A stretch of DNA of 51,315 nt from Flavobacteriales bacterium. GTDB taxonomy: Bacteria > Bacteroidota > Bacteroidia > Flavobacteriales_D > Sanyastnellaceae. The position numbers and the translations under genes are program-made. The stretch lies in assembly GCA_027491075.1 (NCBI GenBank), contig JAIXWX010000027.1:1-51315 (forward strand), read 5' to 3'. The notes under the pieces are model-generated. The model worked only from the letters and a program-made list of their open reading frames with translations, ran no database searches and was not told the DNA's origin. Shown here in pieces: positions 30,105-39,187 of this stretch (within the stretch, counting starts at the first letter, position 1; the number at the start of each line of letters is the position of its first letter).

Positions 30105-30154
30105 TGTTTCACGGTATTTTCGCAATCAACAATCGATGGCGTCTGTGTTTCACG
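30105..30154 (+). promoter_or_regulatory. Two parS-like half-sites upstream of parA
   Basis: TGTTTCACG occurs at 30105-30113 and again at 30146-30154, in the same orientation and 41 bases apart. This 9-mer equals the left half of the bacterial parS palindrome (TGTTTCACGTGAAACA). The second half is missing at both places. The spacer before parA (30196) otherwise shows no gene. Confidence 0.4.
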
Positions 30155-30195
30155 ATTTGCAGCAGAGATTGTGTTAAAAAAATTCGATCAAAGAA

Positions 30196-31008
30196 ATGGG
30201 AAAAATTATTGCGATGGCCAACCAAAAAGGCGGCGTAGGAAAGACCACTTCAGCCATAAGCCTGGCAGCGTGTCTTGGAGTATTGGAATACAAAACACTT
30301 TTGGTAGATGCCGATCCACAAGCCAATGCCACGAGTGGTGTGGGAATCGATCCCAAAACGGTGAAAACAAGTATTTACGAGTGCTTGGTAAATGACATCA
30401 ACCCTAAAGACATTATCATCGGCACAGAAAATCCAAATTTGGATTTGATTCCCTCGCATATTGATTTGGTGGGTGCCGAAATCGAATTGATCAACATGCC
30501 CAACAGAGAATACATGATGCGTGGCGCGTTGACACCTTTGAAAGAAGATTACGATTTTATCATCATTGATTGTTCTCCTTCATTGGGTTTGGTAACCGTA
30601 AACTCTCTCACAGCGGCCGATTCAGCCATCATTCCTGTTCAATGTGAGTATTTCGCCTTAGAAGGATTGGGCAAGCTTCTCAACACAATTAAAATTGTTC
30701 AGCAGAAGCTCAACCCCGAACTCACCATTGAGGGAATACTATTGACCATGTACGACACACGTCTGCGATTGAGCAATCAGGTGGTCGATGAAGTGCGCAT
30801 GCATTTCCAAGAAATGGTTTTTGACACCATCATCAATCGCAATACTACTTTGGGAGAAGCGCCGAGCTTCGGGCAGACCATTATTATGCACGATGCGAGC
30901 TCCAAAGGATCTATCAATTACCTCAACCTTGCTAGAGAAATTCTCCAAAAAAACGATATGACGAAAATGAAGGGTGAGGATAAATATATAAATGTTGACA
31001 ATGGCTAA
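30196..31008 (+). CDS. parA: Chromosome-partitioning ATPase ParA (Soj)
   Basis: ParA is a nucleoid-binding Walker ATPase that moves ParB-parS complexes during chromosome segregation. The deviant P-loop KGGVGKTTS (residues 11-19), [14 protein letters not shown] (Walker A'), [12 protein letters not shown] (Walker B) and the 270-residue length match the Soj class without an N-terminal HTH, as expected for a chromosomal copy. ATG 30196 opens the canonical [13 protein letters not shown]. It overlaps parB by 8 bases. The gene order parA-parB-DUF5683-dapB-lepB is a familiar Bacteroidota arrangement. Confidence 0.97.
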   Translation: MGKIIAMANQKGGVGKTTSAISLAACLGVLEYKTLLVDADPQANATSGVGIDPKTVKTSIYECLVNDINPKDIIIGTENPNLDLIPSHIDLVGAEIELINMPNREYMMRGALTPLKEDYDFIIIDCSPSLGLVTVNSLTAADSAIIPVQCEYFALEGLGKLLNTIKIVQQKLNPELTIEGILLTMYDTRLRLSNQVVDEVRMHFQEMVFDTIINRNTTLGEAPSFGQTIIMHDASSKGSINYLNLAREILQKNDMTKMKGEDKYINVDNG

Positions 31009-31930
31009 GAAGCAAGCACTCGGAAGAGGATTGAGCGCACTTTTAGAAAATGCGCCTTCCATGGGAAAAGATAAAAATGATGTCGCAATCGCAACGGCGG
31101 AGCGCGATGTGAAAGACACGAAACAAGAGAATAGCATTGGTCATGTTGCTGGTCCTATTTCCTTGATGAAGATTGCTCAAATTGAAGCCAATCCTTTTCA
31201 ACCTCGCCAGGAATTTGATCGTATGGCAATGGACGAGCTTGCGCAAAGCATTCGCGAGCTAGGCCTCATACAACCTATTACAGTTCGTAAACTGTCCGCA
31301 CAAAAGTATCAGATCATTAGCGGTGAACGGAGATTTAGGGCCGCTCAAATGGCTGGTCTCGACGAGGTTCCAGTATACATCAGAACTGCCAACGACCAAA
31401 GCATGCTGGAAATGGCCTTGGTTGAGAACATTCAAAGAGAAAATCTCAACTCCATTGAAGTGGCCATCAGCTACAAGCGATTGATGGAAGAGTGTAATCT
31501 CACGACGGAAAAGCTTGCGGAACGTGTTGGAAAGGACAGAACAACAGTAACGAATTATGTTCGACTTTTAAAATTACCGCCCGAAATTCAAATTGGTATC
31601 ATAGAGAAAAAAATCTCCATGGGCCACGCAAGAGCTTTGATCAATACTGAACCTGAAGCAAAACAATTAAAGATCTACAAGCAAATTCTTGAGAAAGACT
31701 TGAGTGTTCGTCGCGTTGAAGAAATGGTTAAAGAAGATGATACACCGAAGCTTTTCAAAACAGAGAAGGTATTTCTTCCTATAGAATTTCAAAAAATGCA
31801 AGCTGACTTGCGACTCAAGTTTGGAAAGAAAGCGAAGCTTCAACGCAATGAACACGGTTTGGGAAAAATAGAACTGCCTTTTGCCACCGATGATGACTTG
31901 CAGCGCATCCTTGATATGCTGGATTTATAA
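31001..31930 (+). CDS. parB: Chromosome-partitioning protein ParB
   Basis: ParB is a parS-binding CTPase that loads and spreads at the origin region. The 309-residue product from ATG 31001 ([15 protein letters not shown]) is preferred over ATG 30992, because this opening is the usual ParB start. It carries [12 protein letters not shown], the CTP-binding [24 protein letters not shown], the [27 protein letters not shown], and a C-terminal dimerisation region. It overlaps the parA stop by 8 bases (ATGGCTAA), indicating coupling. Confidence 0.96.
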   Translation: MAKKQALGRGLSALLENAPSMGKDKNDVAIATAERDVKDTKQENSIGHVAGPISLMKIAQIEANPFQPRQEFDRMAMDELAQSIRELGLIQPITVRKLSAQKYQIISGERRFRAAQMAGLDEVPVYIRTANDQSMLEMALVENIQRENLNSIEVAISYKRLMEECNLTTEKLAERVGKDRTTVTNYVRLLKLPPEIQIGIIEKKISMGHARALINTEPEAKQLKIYKQILEKDLSVRRVEEMVKEDDTPKLFKTEKVFLPIEFQKMQADLRLKFGKKAKLQRNEHGLGKIELPFATDDDLQRILDMLDL

Positions 31931-31933
31931 GAA

Positions 31934-32560
31934 TTGATACCACGATTATTCATAACACATTATAACACGCGCAGGGCCCTTTGGACCCTGCTCTTGTTTT
32001 TTGCGTTCTCTCTCGCCAAGGCGGACTCGACGATTGTCATCATTGACTCTACAATTGTTGCATCTGATTCTACCATGAATCCGGGAAATCCAAAAGGTTT
32101 TAAGCAAAAGTGGAACATGAAACCACATTCTCCACTAAAAGCTACTATTTATTCTACCGCTATTCCTGGTATGGGGCAGATTTATAATGGAAAATGGTGG
32201 AAGAGCATCATTGTTTATGCTGGATTAGGCACTTGCGTCTATTTTATCTCCGACAATACTCGCAATTATCGCGCATATAGATCTTCTTATGTAGCACTGG
32301 TTGACAATAACCCGTCTACTGTCCCCACCCTCGAGGGTGATTCAGACTTTCTCAATCGCGCGCAAGACCAATACAGACGATGGTTGGATATTAGCTACAT
32401 GGCTCTCCTCGGAGTGTATGTACTCAATGTCATTGATGCCAATATCGATGGTCATCTTTTCTATTATGATGTTTCACCGAAGATACAACTCCATGTCCAG
32501 CCATCCTTATGGTTTTCCGAAAGAGTAAATACGGGTTTTAGTTTAGCTTTGAAGTTTTAA
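31934..32560 (+). CDS. DUF5683 domain membrane protein
   Basis: The 208-residue protein follows parB by 3 bases and seems to use a TTG start, since no ATG occurs before residue 48. An N-terminal hydrophobic stretch (TLLLFFAFSLAKADS) looks like a signal peptide. The DUF5683 signature follows: HSPLKATIYSTAIPGMGQIYNGKWWKS, then two hydrophobic helices (SIIVYAGLGTCVYFI and YMALLGVYVLNVIDA). The family is restricted to Bacteroidota, usually next to parB and dapB, and has no assigned function. An inner-membrane or envelope role is inferred. Confidence 0.82.
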   Translation: MIPRLFITHYNTRRALWTLLLFFAFSLAKADSTIVIIDSTIVASDSTMNPGNPKGFKQKWNMKPHSPLKATIYSTAIPGMGQIYNGKWWKSIIVYAGLGTCVYFISDNTRNYRAYRSSYVALVDNNPSTVPTLEGDSDFLNRAQDQYRRWLDISYMALLGVYVLNVIDANIDGHLFYYDVSPKIQLHVQPSLWFSERVNTGFSLALKF

Positions 32561-32583
32561 TTTAGTCACGTAAACAAGAAGCC

Positions 32584-33294
32584 TTGAAAATAGCACTGAT
32601 AGGATACGGAAAAATGGGCAAGGAAATCGAAGACATTGCCCTGCAGAGAGGACATGAAATCGTTTTCAAGAGTTCTTCAAAACTTACCGACTCCTCCCAT
32701 GGTTTGGAGCTTGCAGATGTGGCAATAGAGTTTACGCGCCCCGATGCCGCTGCTGATAATATTCTTCATTGCTTTGAGAAGAAAGTACCAGTTGTTGTAG
32801 GCACAACAGGCTGGTATCAGCGCCTTCCTGAAATCAAAGAGGTCGCCTATCATCACAACGGAACCCTCCTCTATTCTACCAATTTCTCTATTGGAGTTAA
32901 TATCGTATTTCACCTCAACGAGCTTCTTGCGAAGCTCATGGACAAGAACGGAGAGTATTCTGCGAGCATCACGGAAATACATCATTCTCAAAAACTGGAC
33001 AAGCCTAGTGGCACCGCCATCACTCTGGCAGAAGGAATTCTAGCCAATATTGCAGCGCTCAAGGAGTGGAAATTGGATATTGAAACAATGGAAAGTATTT
33101 TACCCATTCACAGCAAGCGAATGGGTGATGTGCCTGGAACACATATCATTTCTTATGAAAGCGATGTCGATAAAATTCAAATAACACATGAGGCTAAAAG
33201 CAGAAAAGGCTTTGCTTTGGGCGCCGTAAAAGCAGCTGAATGGCTGCACGGAAAAAATGGTGTTTATACCATGAAAGATTTTTTAAAGTTTTAG
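32584..33294 (+). CDS. dapB: 4-hydroxy-tetrahydrodipicolinate reductase DapB
   Basis: DapB reduces HTPA to tetrahydrodipicolinate in the lysine/meso-diaminopimelate pathway, using NAD(P)H. The start is TTG 32584, giving MKIALIGYGKMGKEIE, the Rossmann GxGxMG. VVGTTGW, STNFSIGVNI, the catalytic EIHHSQKLDKPSGTAI and the C-terminal KAAEWLHGKNGVYTMKDFL are all present. At 236 residues it is the short Bacteroidota form, shorter than the E. coli enzyme. It sits 23 bases after the DUF5683 gene and 3 bases before lepB. Confidence 0.96.
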   Translation: MKIALIGYGKMGKEIEDIALQRGHEIVFKSSSKLTDSSHGLELADVAIEFTRPDAAADNILHCFEKKVPVVVGTTGWYQRLPEIKEVAYHHNGTLLYSTNFSIGVNIVFHLNELLAKLMDKNGEYSASITEIHHSQKLDKPSGTAITLAEGILANIAALKEWKLDIETMESILPIHSKRMGDVPGTHIISYESDVDKIQITHEAKSRKGFALGAVKAAEWLHGKNGVYTMKDFLKF

Positions 33295-33297
33295 ACT

Positions 33298-34995
33298 ATG
33301 CATCTACCCGAAATATTTCTTCTTCTCCTAATTGTGGTGTATTGTATTACACTGCCTTCATTGTTGAAAAGAGCCGGTCACAGTTCTGTGCTGTCTTACA
33401 TTCCGATTCTTCAGTTTATTCCTTTCTTAAAAGCCATCAAAAGACCGTGGTACTGGTTTTTACTTCTTCTAATTCCGGGAGTGAATCTTTTGATGATCGT
33501 CATCATCAACGTAGAATTGGCCATTGGCTTTAATAAAAGAAGCACACTCCAACAGTGGATTTTTGGAGCATTGCCTTGGTATGCCTTTGTTGACTTGGCA
33601 TTTAAAGATAAGAGCGCTGGATTTGTAGGTCCGCGCGATTGGACCGGGAAGAAAAAAAGTTTCGGTCGTGAATGGGGAGAAGCAATCCTATTTGCTGTCA
33701 TCGCTGCATCTGTAATACGTAGCTTCTTTCTAGAGGCATTCACTATTCCCACACCCTCTATGGAAAGAAGCATGCTGGTGGGCGACTATCTCTTCGTGAG
33801 CAAATTCAGCTATGGAGCAAAATTGCCTCAAACACCGGTTTCGATTCCATTCGTGCACAATGCCATTCCAGGCAGCATGATCAATAGTTATGTCGACTGG
33901 TTTTCACTTCCCTACTATCGCCTACCTGGTTTTGGCGACGTAGAACGATTCGATCCAGTGGTGTTTAATTTCCCGCACGGGGATACGATTGTAGTAGATC
34001 CATATTACGCAGGACACGATTATTATGGCTTATTGAGAAATGAAGCTCAGTATATTTTTCAAAAAGAAAATCCTGGAATCATGAGGAGCGATACGAGCTT
34101 GACTAACTGGATTCATTTGTTTTCAGAAAAAGAGTCCATTTATCTAGCAAAGGCTCGGGAAAATTTTGATGTAAAGAAAATTTGCCAGCACTGCAATAAT
34201 AGCAAAGGAAGCGGCGGTTTACCTGTTGGCGGATTACGCGCCAGACCTGCGGATAAAAAAGAAAACTACATCAAACGCTGCATTGGAATGCCTGGTGATT
34301 TGTTGGAAGTCAAAGACAGACAGGTTTACATCAATGGCGTTGCTATTGAGAATCCTGAAGGTCTGCAATATGAATACATAGTAAATATCACATCCAGCTA
34401 TTCAAATGAACAAGTGAAGTCGGCTGTGATGAAAATCGCAGAAACCCATGAGTTGAACTATCAAGAAATGGGCTTTCGAGAGGGATCTCTTTTCATGACC
34501 ATGACAGAGAAAATTGCAGAAGATGTGGCGAAGCTTTCCTACGTGGATAGCATTTATGTGGTAAATACACCTTCCTTGGAAAATAATTTCCTACAGTACT
34601 TCCCCAACATCAACATGGAACCATACAACCACTGGAGTGTCGACAATTATGGTCCCGTGCACATCCCTGCAGCTGGTGAAACGGTACAACTTACCGACCT
34701 GAACCTTCCCATGTATCTCAGAGCTATTCGAGTATATGAAGGAAATGCGGTGGAGGTAAAGGATGGAAAAATATTCATCAATGGAACCGAAACCAACACG
34801 TATACCTTCAAACAGAACTATTATTGGATGATGGGAGACAACCGTCATCATAGCGCGGATTCACGAATTTGGGGATATGTTCCAGAGGATCACGTAGTCG
34901 GTAAAGCTGTATTCACTTGGTTCTCTAAGGAAGACCCAAATTATCGCAATAGTTCAAAGATTCGTTGGAACCGTATGTTCCGCTTGGTGGATTGA
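33298..34995 (+). CDS. lepB: Signal peptidase I, long Bacteroidota form
   Basis: LepB cleaves signal peptides of exported proteins at the periplasmic face of the inner membrane. The 565 residues exceed the usual 200-325. The N-terminal part holds three or four hydrophobic helices (about 5-110), then the catalytic box IPTPSMERSMLVGD (Ser154), an inserted region, a general-base Lys326 in ENYIKRCIGMPGD, and the C-terminal MMGDNRHHSADSRIWGYVP. A large insertion between Lys box and GDNR (about 350-500) is common in this phylum. It starts 3 bases after dapB and ends 1 base before the WbqC-like gene. Confidence 0.95.
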   Translation: MHLPEIFLLLLIVVYCITLPSLLKRAGHSSVLSYIPILQFIPFLKAIKRPWYWFLLLLIPGVNLLMIVIINVELAIGFNKRSTLQQWIFGALPWYAFVDLAFKDKSAGFVGPRDWTGKKKSFGREWGEAILFAVIAASVIRSFFLEAFTIPTPSMERSMLVGDYLFVSKFSYGAKLPQTPVSIPFVHNAIPGSMINSYVDWFSLPYYRLPGFGDVERFDPVVFNFPHGDTIVVDPYYAGHDYYGLLRNEAQYIFQKENPGIMRSDTSLTNWIHLFSEKESIYLAKARENFDVKKICQHCNNSKGSGGLPVGGLRARPADKKENYIKRCIGMPGDLLEVKDRQVYINGVAIENPEGLQYEYIVNITSSYSNEQVKSAVMKIAETHELNYQEMGFREGSLFMTMTEKIAEDVAKLSYVDSIYVVNTPSLENNFLQYFPNINMEPYNHWSVDNYGPVHIPAAGETVQLTDLNLPMYLRAIRVYEGNAVEVKDGKIFINGTETNTYTFKQNYYWMMGDNRHHSADSRIWGYVPEDHVVGKAVFTWFSKEDPNYRNSSKIRWNRMFRLVD

Positions 34996-34996
34996 T

Positions 34997-35617
34997 ATGA
35001 GCATTCTTCCGTTGTGTTTATTTCCCAATGTTTATTGGTGGAGTATTTTTCTTCAACAGCAAGATGTGTTTATTGATATTTCAGAAAACTACCAAAAGCA
35101 GACCTATCGAAATCGCTTTAGAATTCTCTCCGCCAATGGGCCTTTGGATATAAGTGTTCCTGTTCAAAGCACCCAAGGAGAAAAGAAATCGATTTCTGAA
35201 ATCATCGTTTCTGAAGAGTTCAATATTCGAGGAACTTTGGAAACCATTCGCTCTGCATACGGCAGATCCGCATTTTTTGAGTTCTACTTTTCTGATGTAG
35301 AACACATGCTTCTAAATGCTCGGTCAAGTCGTTTATTGGACTTGAACACCCAGACATTTCAATGGTGCCTCAAGCAATTAAAAATATCAGAGGTCCAACC
35401 CTTTAGTACTGAGAAGTTCCTCTTTAATATCGACCCAAAGGATTATCGCAGTGCATTCAAAACAGCAACATGCAACATGGAATTTAAAACCTATCCGCAG
35501 GTATTTTCCGACCGCTTTGGCTTTGTCAACAATCTATCGATAATAGATCTTTTATTTAATATGGGGCCAAAAGCGTTAGACTATATAGTTTTGGAGAAAA
35601 ATGGAGGGAACTTATGA
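34997..35617 (+). CDS. WbqC-like family protein
   Basis: This 206-residue cytoplasmic protein matches the WbqC family by CLFPNVYWWSIFLQQQDVFIDISENYQKQTYRNR, SVPVQSTQGEKKSISEI and AYGRSAFFEFYFSD. WbqC-type proteins occur in O-antigen clusters and elsewhere. Their biochemical role is not settled. Here it sits one base after lepB inside the parA-lepB run, the usual Bacteroidota location, which suggests a housekeeping envelope role rather than an O-antigen role. ATG 34997 is the only reasonable start. Confidence 0.85.
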   Translation: MSILPLCLFPNVYWWSIFLQQQDVFIDISENYQKQTYRNRFRILSANGPLDISVPVQSTQGEKKSISEIIVSEEFNIRGTLETIRSAYGRSAFFEFYFSDVEHMLLNARSSRLLDLNTQTFQWCLKQLKISEVQPFSTEKFLFNIDPKDYRSAFKTATCNMEFKTYPQVFSDRFGFVNNLSIIDLLFNMGPKALDYIVLEKNGGNL

Positions 35618-35654
35618 CCATTCATAAAGTTATCTCCTCACCTTTGCATTTGCC

Positions 35655-37397
35655 ATGAAGAATAAGAGAAATGATCTTTTTAGACTAGTTGTGTCCATTG
35701 GACTTATTTTTTTAGGTGCATTTATTATGTCTTTCTTTTTCTTCAAATTAGATCTTACAGAAGAAAAAAGACATACGCTCACAGGCGCTACCAAGGAAAT
35801 GCTAGGGACCTTGGAGAATAAAATGTATGTCCGTTGTTATTTAACTGGAGAATTTCCAGCAGGCTTTAAGCGCCTTGAACAAAATATTAAAGAGCGGTTG
35901 GATGAATTTCGCGATTACTCCGATAATCAAATTGAATACGAGTTTATTGATCCTTATTCCTCTGGAGATAAGAAGCAAATAACCGATATCGAAAATGCTC
36001 TATTTGAGAAAGGACTGAAGTTTACTCGTTTGTCCTTTGAAGAAAACGGAGCACAGCAATACAAACTTATATGGCCAGGCGCCATTATTGAATACAACGG
36101 AAGAGAATATCCCGTTCAGTTTTTCAAGAGCGATATGCCCGAACCGAGTGATGAAATGATCAATTCATCAGTCAACAACTTGGAGTTTGAGCTCGCCTCG
36201 AATATTCGAAAGATCATGCGACGTGAGAAGCCCGCCATTGCCGTTATTCAAGGACATGGAGAGCTGAGTCCCATTGAAATGGCTGACTACTTAACCGCCC
36301 TCGAACAGAATTATGCGATCGATTTTGTGACCATTGATGAAAGAGTGAATGCCTTCAGTGATAAACTCGAAGCATTCGATGATCGTAAAAACAGATACGA
36401 TGCAATTATCATCGCTAAGCCCGACAGCATATTCAGCGATAAAGACCGCATGATCATTGATCAATTCATCATGAATGGTGGAAAGGTCCTGTGGATGATT
36501 GATCCAATTCTAACGGACCTAGATAGCTTAAGAGTGCAGCAACAAACCATGGGGGTGAGCAATGAAATGGGTTTGTATGAAATGCTATTTGAATACGGTG
36601 CCCGACTGAATCGCAATATGGTGATCGATTATCAAGCAGCACCAATTGCTTTTGATGCTGGACCAGTGGGTAATCAACGAAACATTCAAATGTTTACTTG
36701 GTATTTCGCCCCTGTGTGTTTGCCTCCACCAGATGCGCATCCCATTATTGCCAATCTCGATCCAATAAAGTTGGAATTTGCGAGCAGCTTGGATACGGTG
36801 AATCCCAATCCCGAGGTCAGAAAAATTCCGTTGCTGCGAAGCAGCGAATTGTCAAAGGCACTCAAAACTCCGGTGCGAATAAATACAAGTGTAGTGGATC
36901 TTGGTATTGATTATTTTAAGGACGGAGCAAAACCAAATCAAATCATGGCTTTGATTATGGAAGGAAATTTCCCTTCTGCTTTCAGAGACATGGTTCCAAC
37001 AGAGTTTCGTAACAACAAAGAAATTGCATATCGTGACAAGAGTAAATCTACTTCAATGATCGTCATTGGAGACGGTGATATCGTGAGAAATAATGTCATG
37101 GAAACGCCTCAAGGACCCGCCCCGCAGGCGTTGGGTTACGATCGTTATGCCAAACGCGTGGTGTATGACAACAAAGAGTTCCTTTTGAACTGCATGAATT
37201 ACTTATTGGATGATAAAGCTTTGATTTCTGTTAGATCAAGAACCATCAAACTAAGAAAGCTTGATGACAAGCTGGTTTCTGAACATAGAACACGCATACA
37301 AATCGAAAACGCCGCATTGCCTATTGTTGCTGTAATGGGTTTGGGTGGCGTATTGGTTTATTTCAGAAAAAAACGTTGGACAAAGTCGAAAGCCTAG
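35655..37397 (+). CDS. gldG: Gliding-motility/ABC-type auxiliary protein GldG
   Basis: GldG is the periplasmic-facing component of the GldAFG ABC-type transporter linked to gliding motility. The 580-residue product has an N-terminal membrane helix (about 8-32), an ABC_transp_aux region (TLTGATKEMLGTLENKMYVRCYLTGEFPAGFKRL, IRKIMRREKPAIAVIQGHGELSP, GGKVLWMIDPI), and a C-terminal anchor (about 553-572, ALPIVAVMGLGGVLVYF) before basic residues. The usual partner permease GldF is not adjacent: the upstream gene is WbqC-like. The gene follows it by 37 bases and is 1 base ahead of the DUF4340 gene. Confidence 0.88.
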   Translation: MKNKRNDLFRLVVSIGLIFLGAFIMSFFFFKLDLTEEKRHTLTGATKEMLGTLENKMYVRCYLTGEFPAGFKRLEQNIKERLDEFRDYSDNQIEYEFIDPYSSGDKKQITDIENALFEKGLKFTRLSFEENGAQQYKLIWPGAIIEYNGREYPVQFFKSDMPEPSDEMINSSVNNLEFELASNIRKIMRREKPAIAVIQGHGELSPIEMADYLTALEQNYAIDFVTIDERVNAFSDKLEAFDDRKNRYDAIIIAKPDSIFSDKDRMIIDQFIMNGGKVLWMIDPILTDLDSLRVQQQTMGVSNEMGLYEMLFEYGARLNRNMVIDYQAAPIAFDAGPVGNQRNIQMFTWYFAPVCLPPPDAHPIIANLDPIKLEFASSLDTVNPNPEVRKIPLLRSSELSKALKTPVRINTSVVDLGIDYFKDGAKPNQIMALIMEGNFPSAFRDMVPTEFRNNKEIAYRDKSKSTSMIVIGDGDIVRNNVMETPQGPAPQALGYDRYAKRVVYDNKEFLLNCMNYLLDDKALISVRSRTIKLRKLDDKLVSEHRTRIQIENAALPIVAVMGLGGVLVYFRKKRWTKSKA

Positions 37398-37398
37398 T

Positions 37399-38451
37399 AT
37401 GAAGAAAAACCTAATCCTGCTCATTGCCCTTGCGCTCCTCGCAGTTGTCGCTTGGTACCTCATTCGAATCAAAGACTCCAGTACGCTTACGGATAATCCA
37501 TTCACTCAATTCGCTATAGAAGATACGGCGTCTATTACGAAAATATTTATTACGGATCTGAATGGCAATTCTGTTTTATTAGAGCGTCAGGGACCGAACA
37601 AACTGTGGAAAGTAAATGGAAAGCACGATGCGCGCAAAGACGCAACGGATTTGATTTTAGATACATTCAAGAGAGTGCGAGTGCGGGGAGGAATGAATAA
37701 AGCAATGCGCGACAACATGATGAAGATCATGTCTACCGCAGGCAAGAAAATAGAAATTTATCAGGGTGGCGACGAGCCTTCAAAAATCTATTATGTAGGA
37801 ACGGCGACATCAGATCACCAAGGCACAATCATGCTGTTGGAAACTCCTGAAGACGGAAAGTCCCCAGAACCCTACATCACCCATTTAGAAGGATTCACTG
37901 GCTTCTTGAATCCGCGTTTCTTTATTGATGAAATGGAATGGCGCTTTACTGGATACTTTAATTATCCTGCGCTGGACTTCAAAGAGGTTCGTATTCTAGA
38001 CAATTACAACCCCGCCAATTCATTTGCTATCAAATATCTTGGAGGAAATGATATTTCCTTGCAATCGGGATTCAACCCCGGATTGGATTTATTCACTGCA
38101 CAGGAAAATAACTTTGACTCACTGAAAGTAAAAGACCTATTGCTTCAGTTTAAAAAAGTACACTTTGAATCTTACAATACCATGCTTCGCTATGAAGCTA
38201 TCGACAGCATGAACAAAGTGGTACCGGCCTATACCATTGCAGTAACAGGTCATGATGGCCGTATCAAATCACTGGATGTTTTCCTCAAAAGAGCTGCGCG
38301 CCGTCAATTTGACGATGCTGGAGTCGAATCTCCTTGGGATTTAGATTATTACTGGGCAAAAACGGAATCAGGGGAATATGCATTGGCTCAAAGATTTGTA
38401 TTTGCGCCCATGCTCCAACCGCTTTCTTTTTATTTACGTCAAGGCTCTTAA
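37399..38451 (+). CDS. DUF4340 domain protein downstream of gldG
   Basis: From ATG 37399 the 350-residue protein has one N-terminal membrane helix (NLILLIALALLAVVAWYLI) and a large periplasmic body. The DUF4340 signature is seen as ITKIFITDLNGNSVLLERQGPNKLWKVNG and the preceding DNPFTQFAIEDT. This family is frequent next to GldG/ABC_transp_aux proteins, and the coding regions here are one base apart, so it is inferred to work with GldG at the inner membrane. No catalytic motif is seen. Its stop overlaps that of the convergent methyltransferase gene (38448-38451, TTAA). Confidence 0.8.
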   Translation: MKKNLILLIALALLAVVAWYLIRIKDSSTLTDNPFTQFAIEDTASITKIFITDLNGNSVLLERQGPNKLWKVNGKHDARKDATDLILDTFKRVRVRGGMNKAMRDNMMKIMSTAGKKIEIYQGGDEPSKIYYVGTATSDHQGTIMLLETPEDGKSPEPYITHLEGFTGFLNPRFFIDEMEWRFTGYFNYPALDFKEVRILDNYNPANSFAIKYLGGNDISLQSGFNPGLDLFTAQENNFDSLKVKDLLLQFKKVHFESYNTMLRYEAIDSMNKVVPAYTIAVTGHDGRIKSLDVFLKRAARRQFDDAGVESPWDLDYYWAKTESGEYALAQRFVFAPMLQPLSFYLRQGS

Positions 38452-39170
38452 GTCCTTACAAAAGAAAACATAAGTATCCCGGCAGCTACCGCAGCATTCA
38501 ACGACTCTGCTCCTCCTCCGCCTGGAATAGTAATTTTTTGATCAATATAGGACATCGCTTCCTCTCGGATACCATGGCTTTCACTGCCAATGACAAGCAT
38601 CCGCTTGCTTTCTAACGCACACTCCAACACATTTTTTCCCTGAAGTACCGCGCCATATACCCCATAGTCCTTGGTATTCAATACATCCTCAGCATTGCAA
38701 TACATCAATGAACAACGAAAGATGCTTCCCATTGTAGATTGAATGGTCTTGGGATTGTAAAGCTCCACCGTGTCATTGCTGCAGTAAATCTCATTTATAC
38801 CAAACCAATCCGCTGTGCGCAAGATGGTTCCAAGATTGCCTGGATCACTAATTCCATCAAGAAAGAGTATTACCTTGCCCTTCGGAGATTGAAAACTATT
38901 CGATGTGCTCCTTAATACGGCCAAATATCCTGAAGGAGTAGACATCGAAGACATTTGTTCCATCTCTTTCGCACTGACCAGAATGGTATCCTTATACACA
39001 CTTTTGAACGACGGGTCTGTTGAAAATACAGCATACACCTCGAAATCAGACTGGATCGACTCCTCTGTCATTTTCTTACCTTCGACCACGAAAAGACCCA
39101 GTTCTTTTCGGAACTTTTTTTGCATTAGCGATCGAACAAGTTTAATATCCTTTTTTGAAGGCTGATCCAT
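38448..39170 (-). CDS. SpoU/TrmH-family RNA 2'-O-methyltransferase
   Basis: This SPOUT-fold enzyme methylates 2'-OH groups of rRNA or tRNA with SAM. The 240-residue form from ATG 39170 has an N-terminal substrate-binding region (KKFRKELGLFVVEGKKMTEE), then LDGISDPGNLGTILRTADWFG, the knot motifs LVIGSESHGIREEA and ITIPGGGGAESLNAAVAAGILM. These match RlmB/TrmH-like proteins. Exact target (23S or tRNA) cannot be assigned. The frame extends 14 codons past 39170 without family support. It diverges from tamL with only 17 bases between the two start codons. Confidence 0.88.
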   Translation of the reverse strand: MDQPSKKDIKLVRSLMQKKFRKELGLFVVEGKKMTEESIQSDFEVYAVFSTDPSFKSVYKDTILVSAKEMEQMSSMSTPSGYLAVLRSTSNSFQSPKGKVILFLDGISDPGNLGTILRTADWFGINEIYCSNDTVELYNPKTIQSTMGSIFRCSLMYCNAEDVLNTKDYGVYGAVLQGKNVLECALESKRMLVIGSESHGIREEAMSYIDQKITIPGGGGAESLNAAVAAGILMFSFVRT

Positions 39171-39187
39171 AGACAGCCGCAAGATAC

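Noticed and set aside
29970-30195. Possible small gene or tRNA upstream of parA
   Set aside because: No cloverleaf or T-loop sequence is visible, and the short frames overlap parA in the wrong register.
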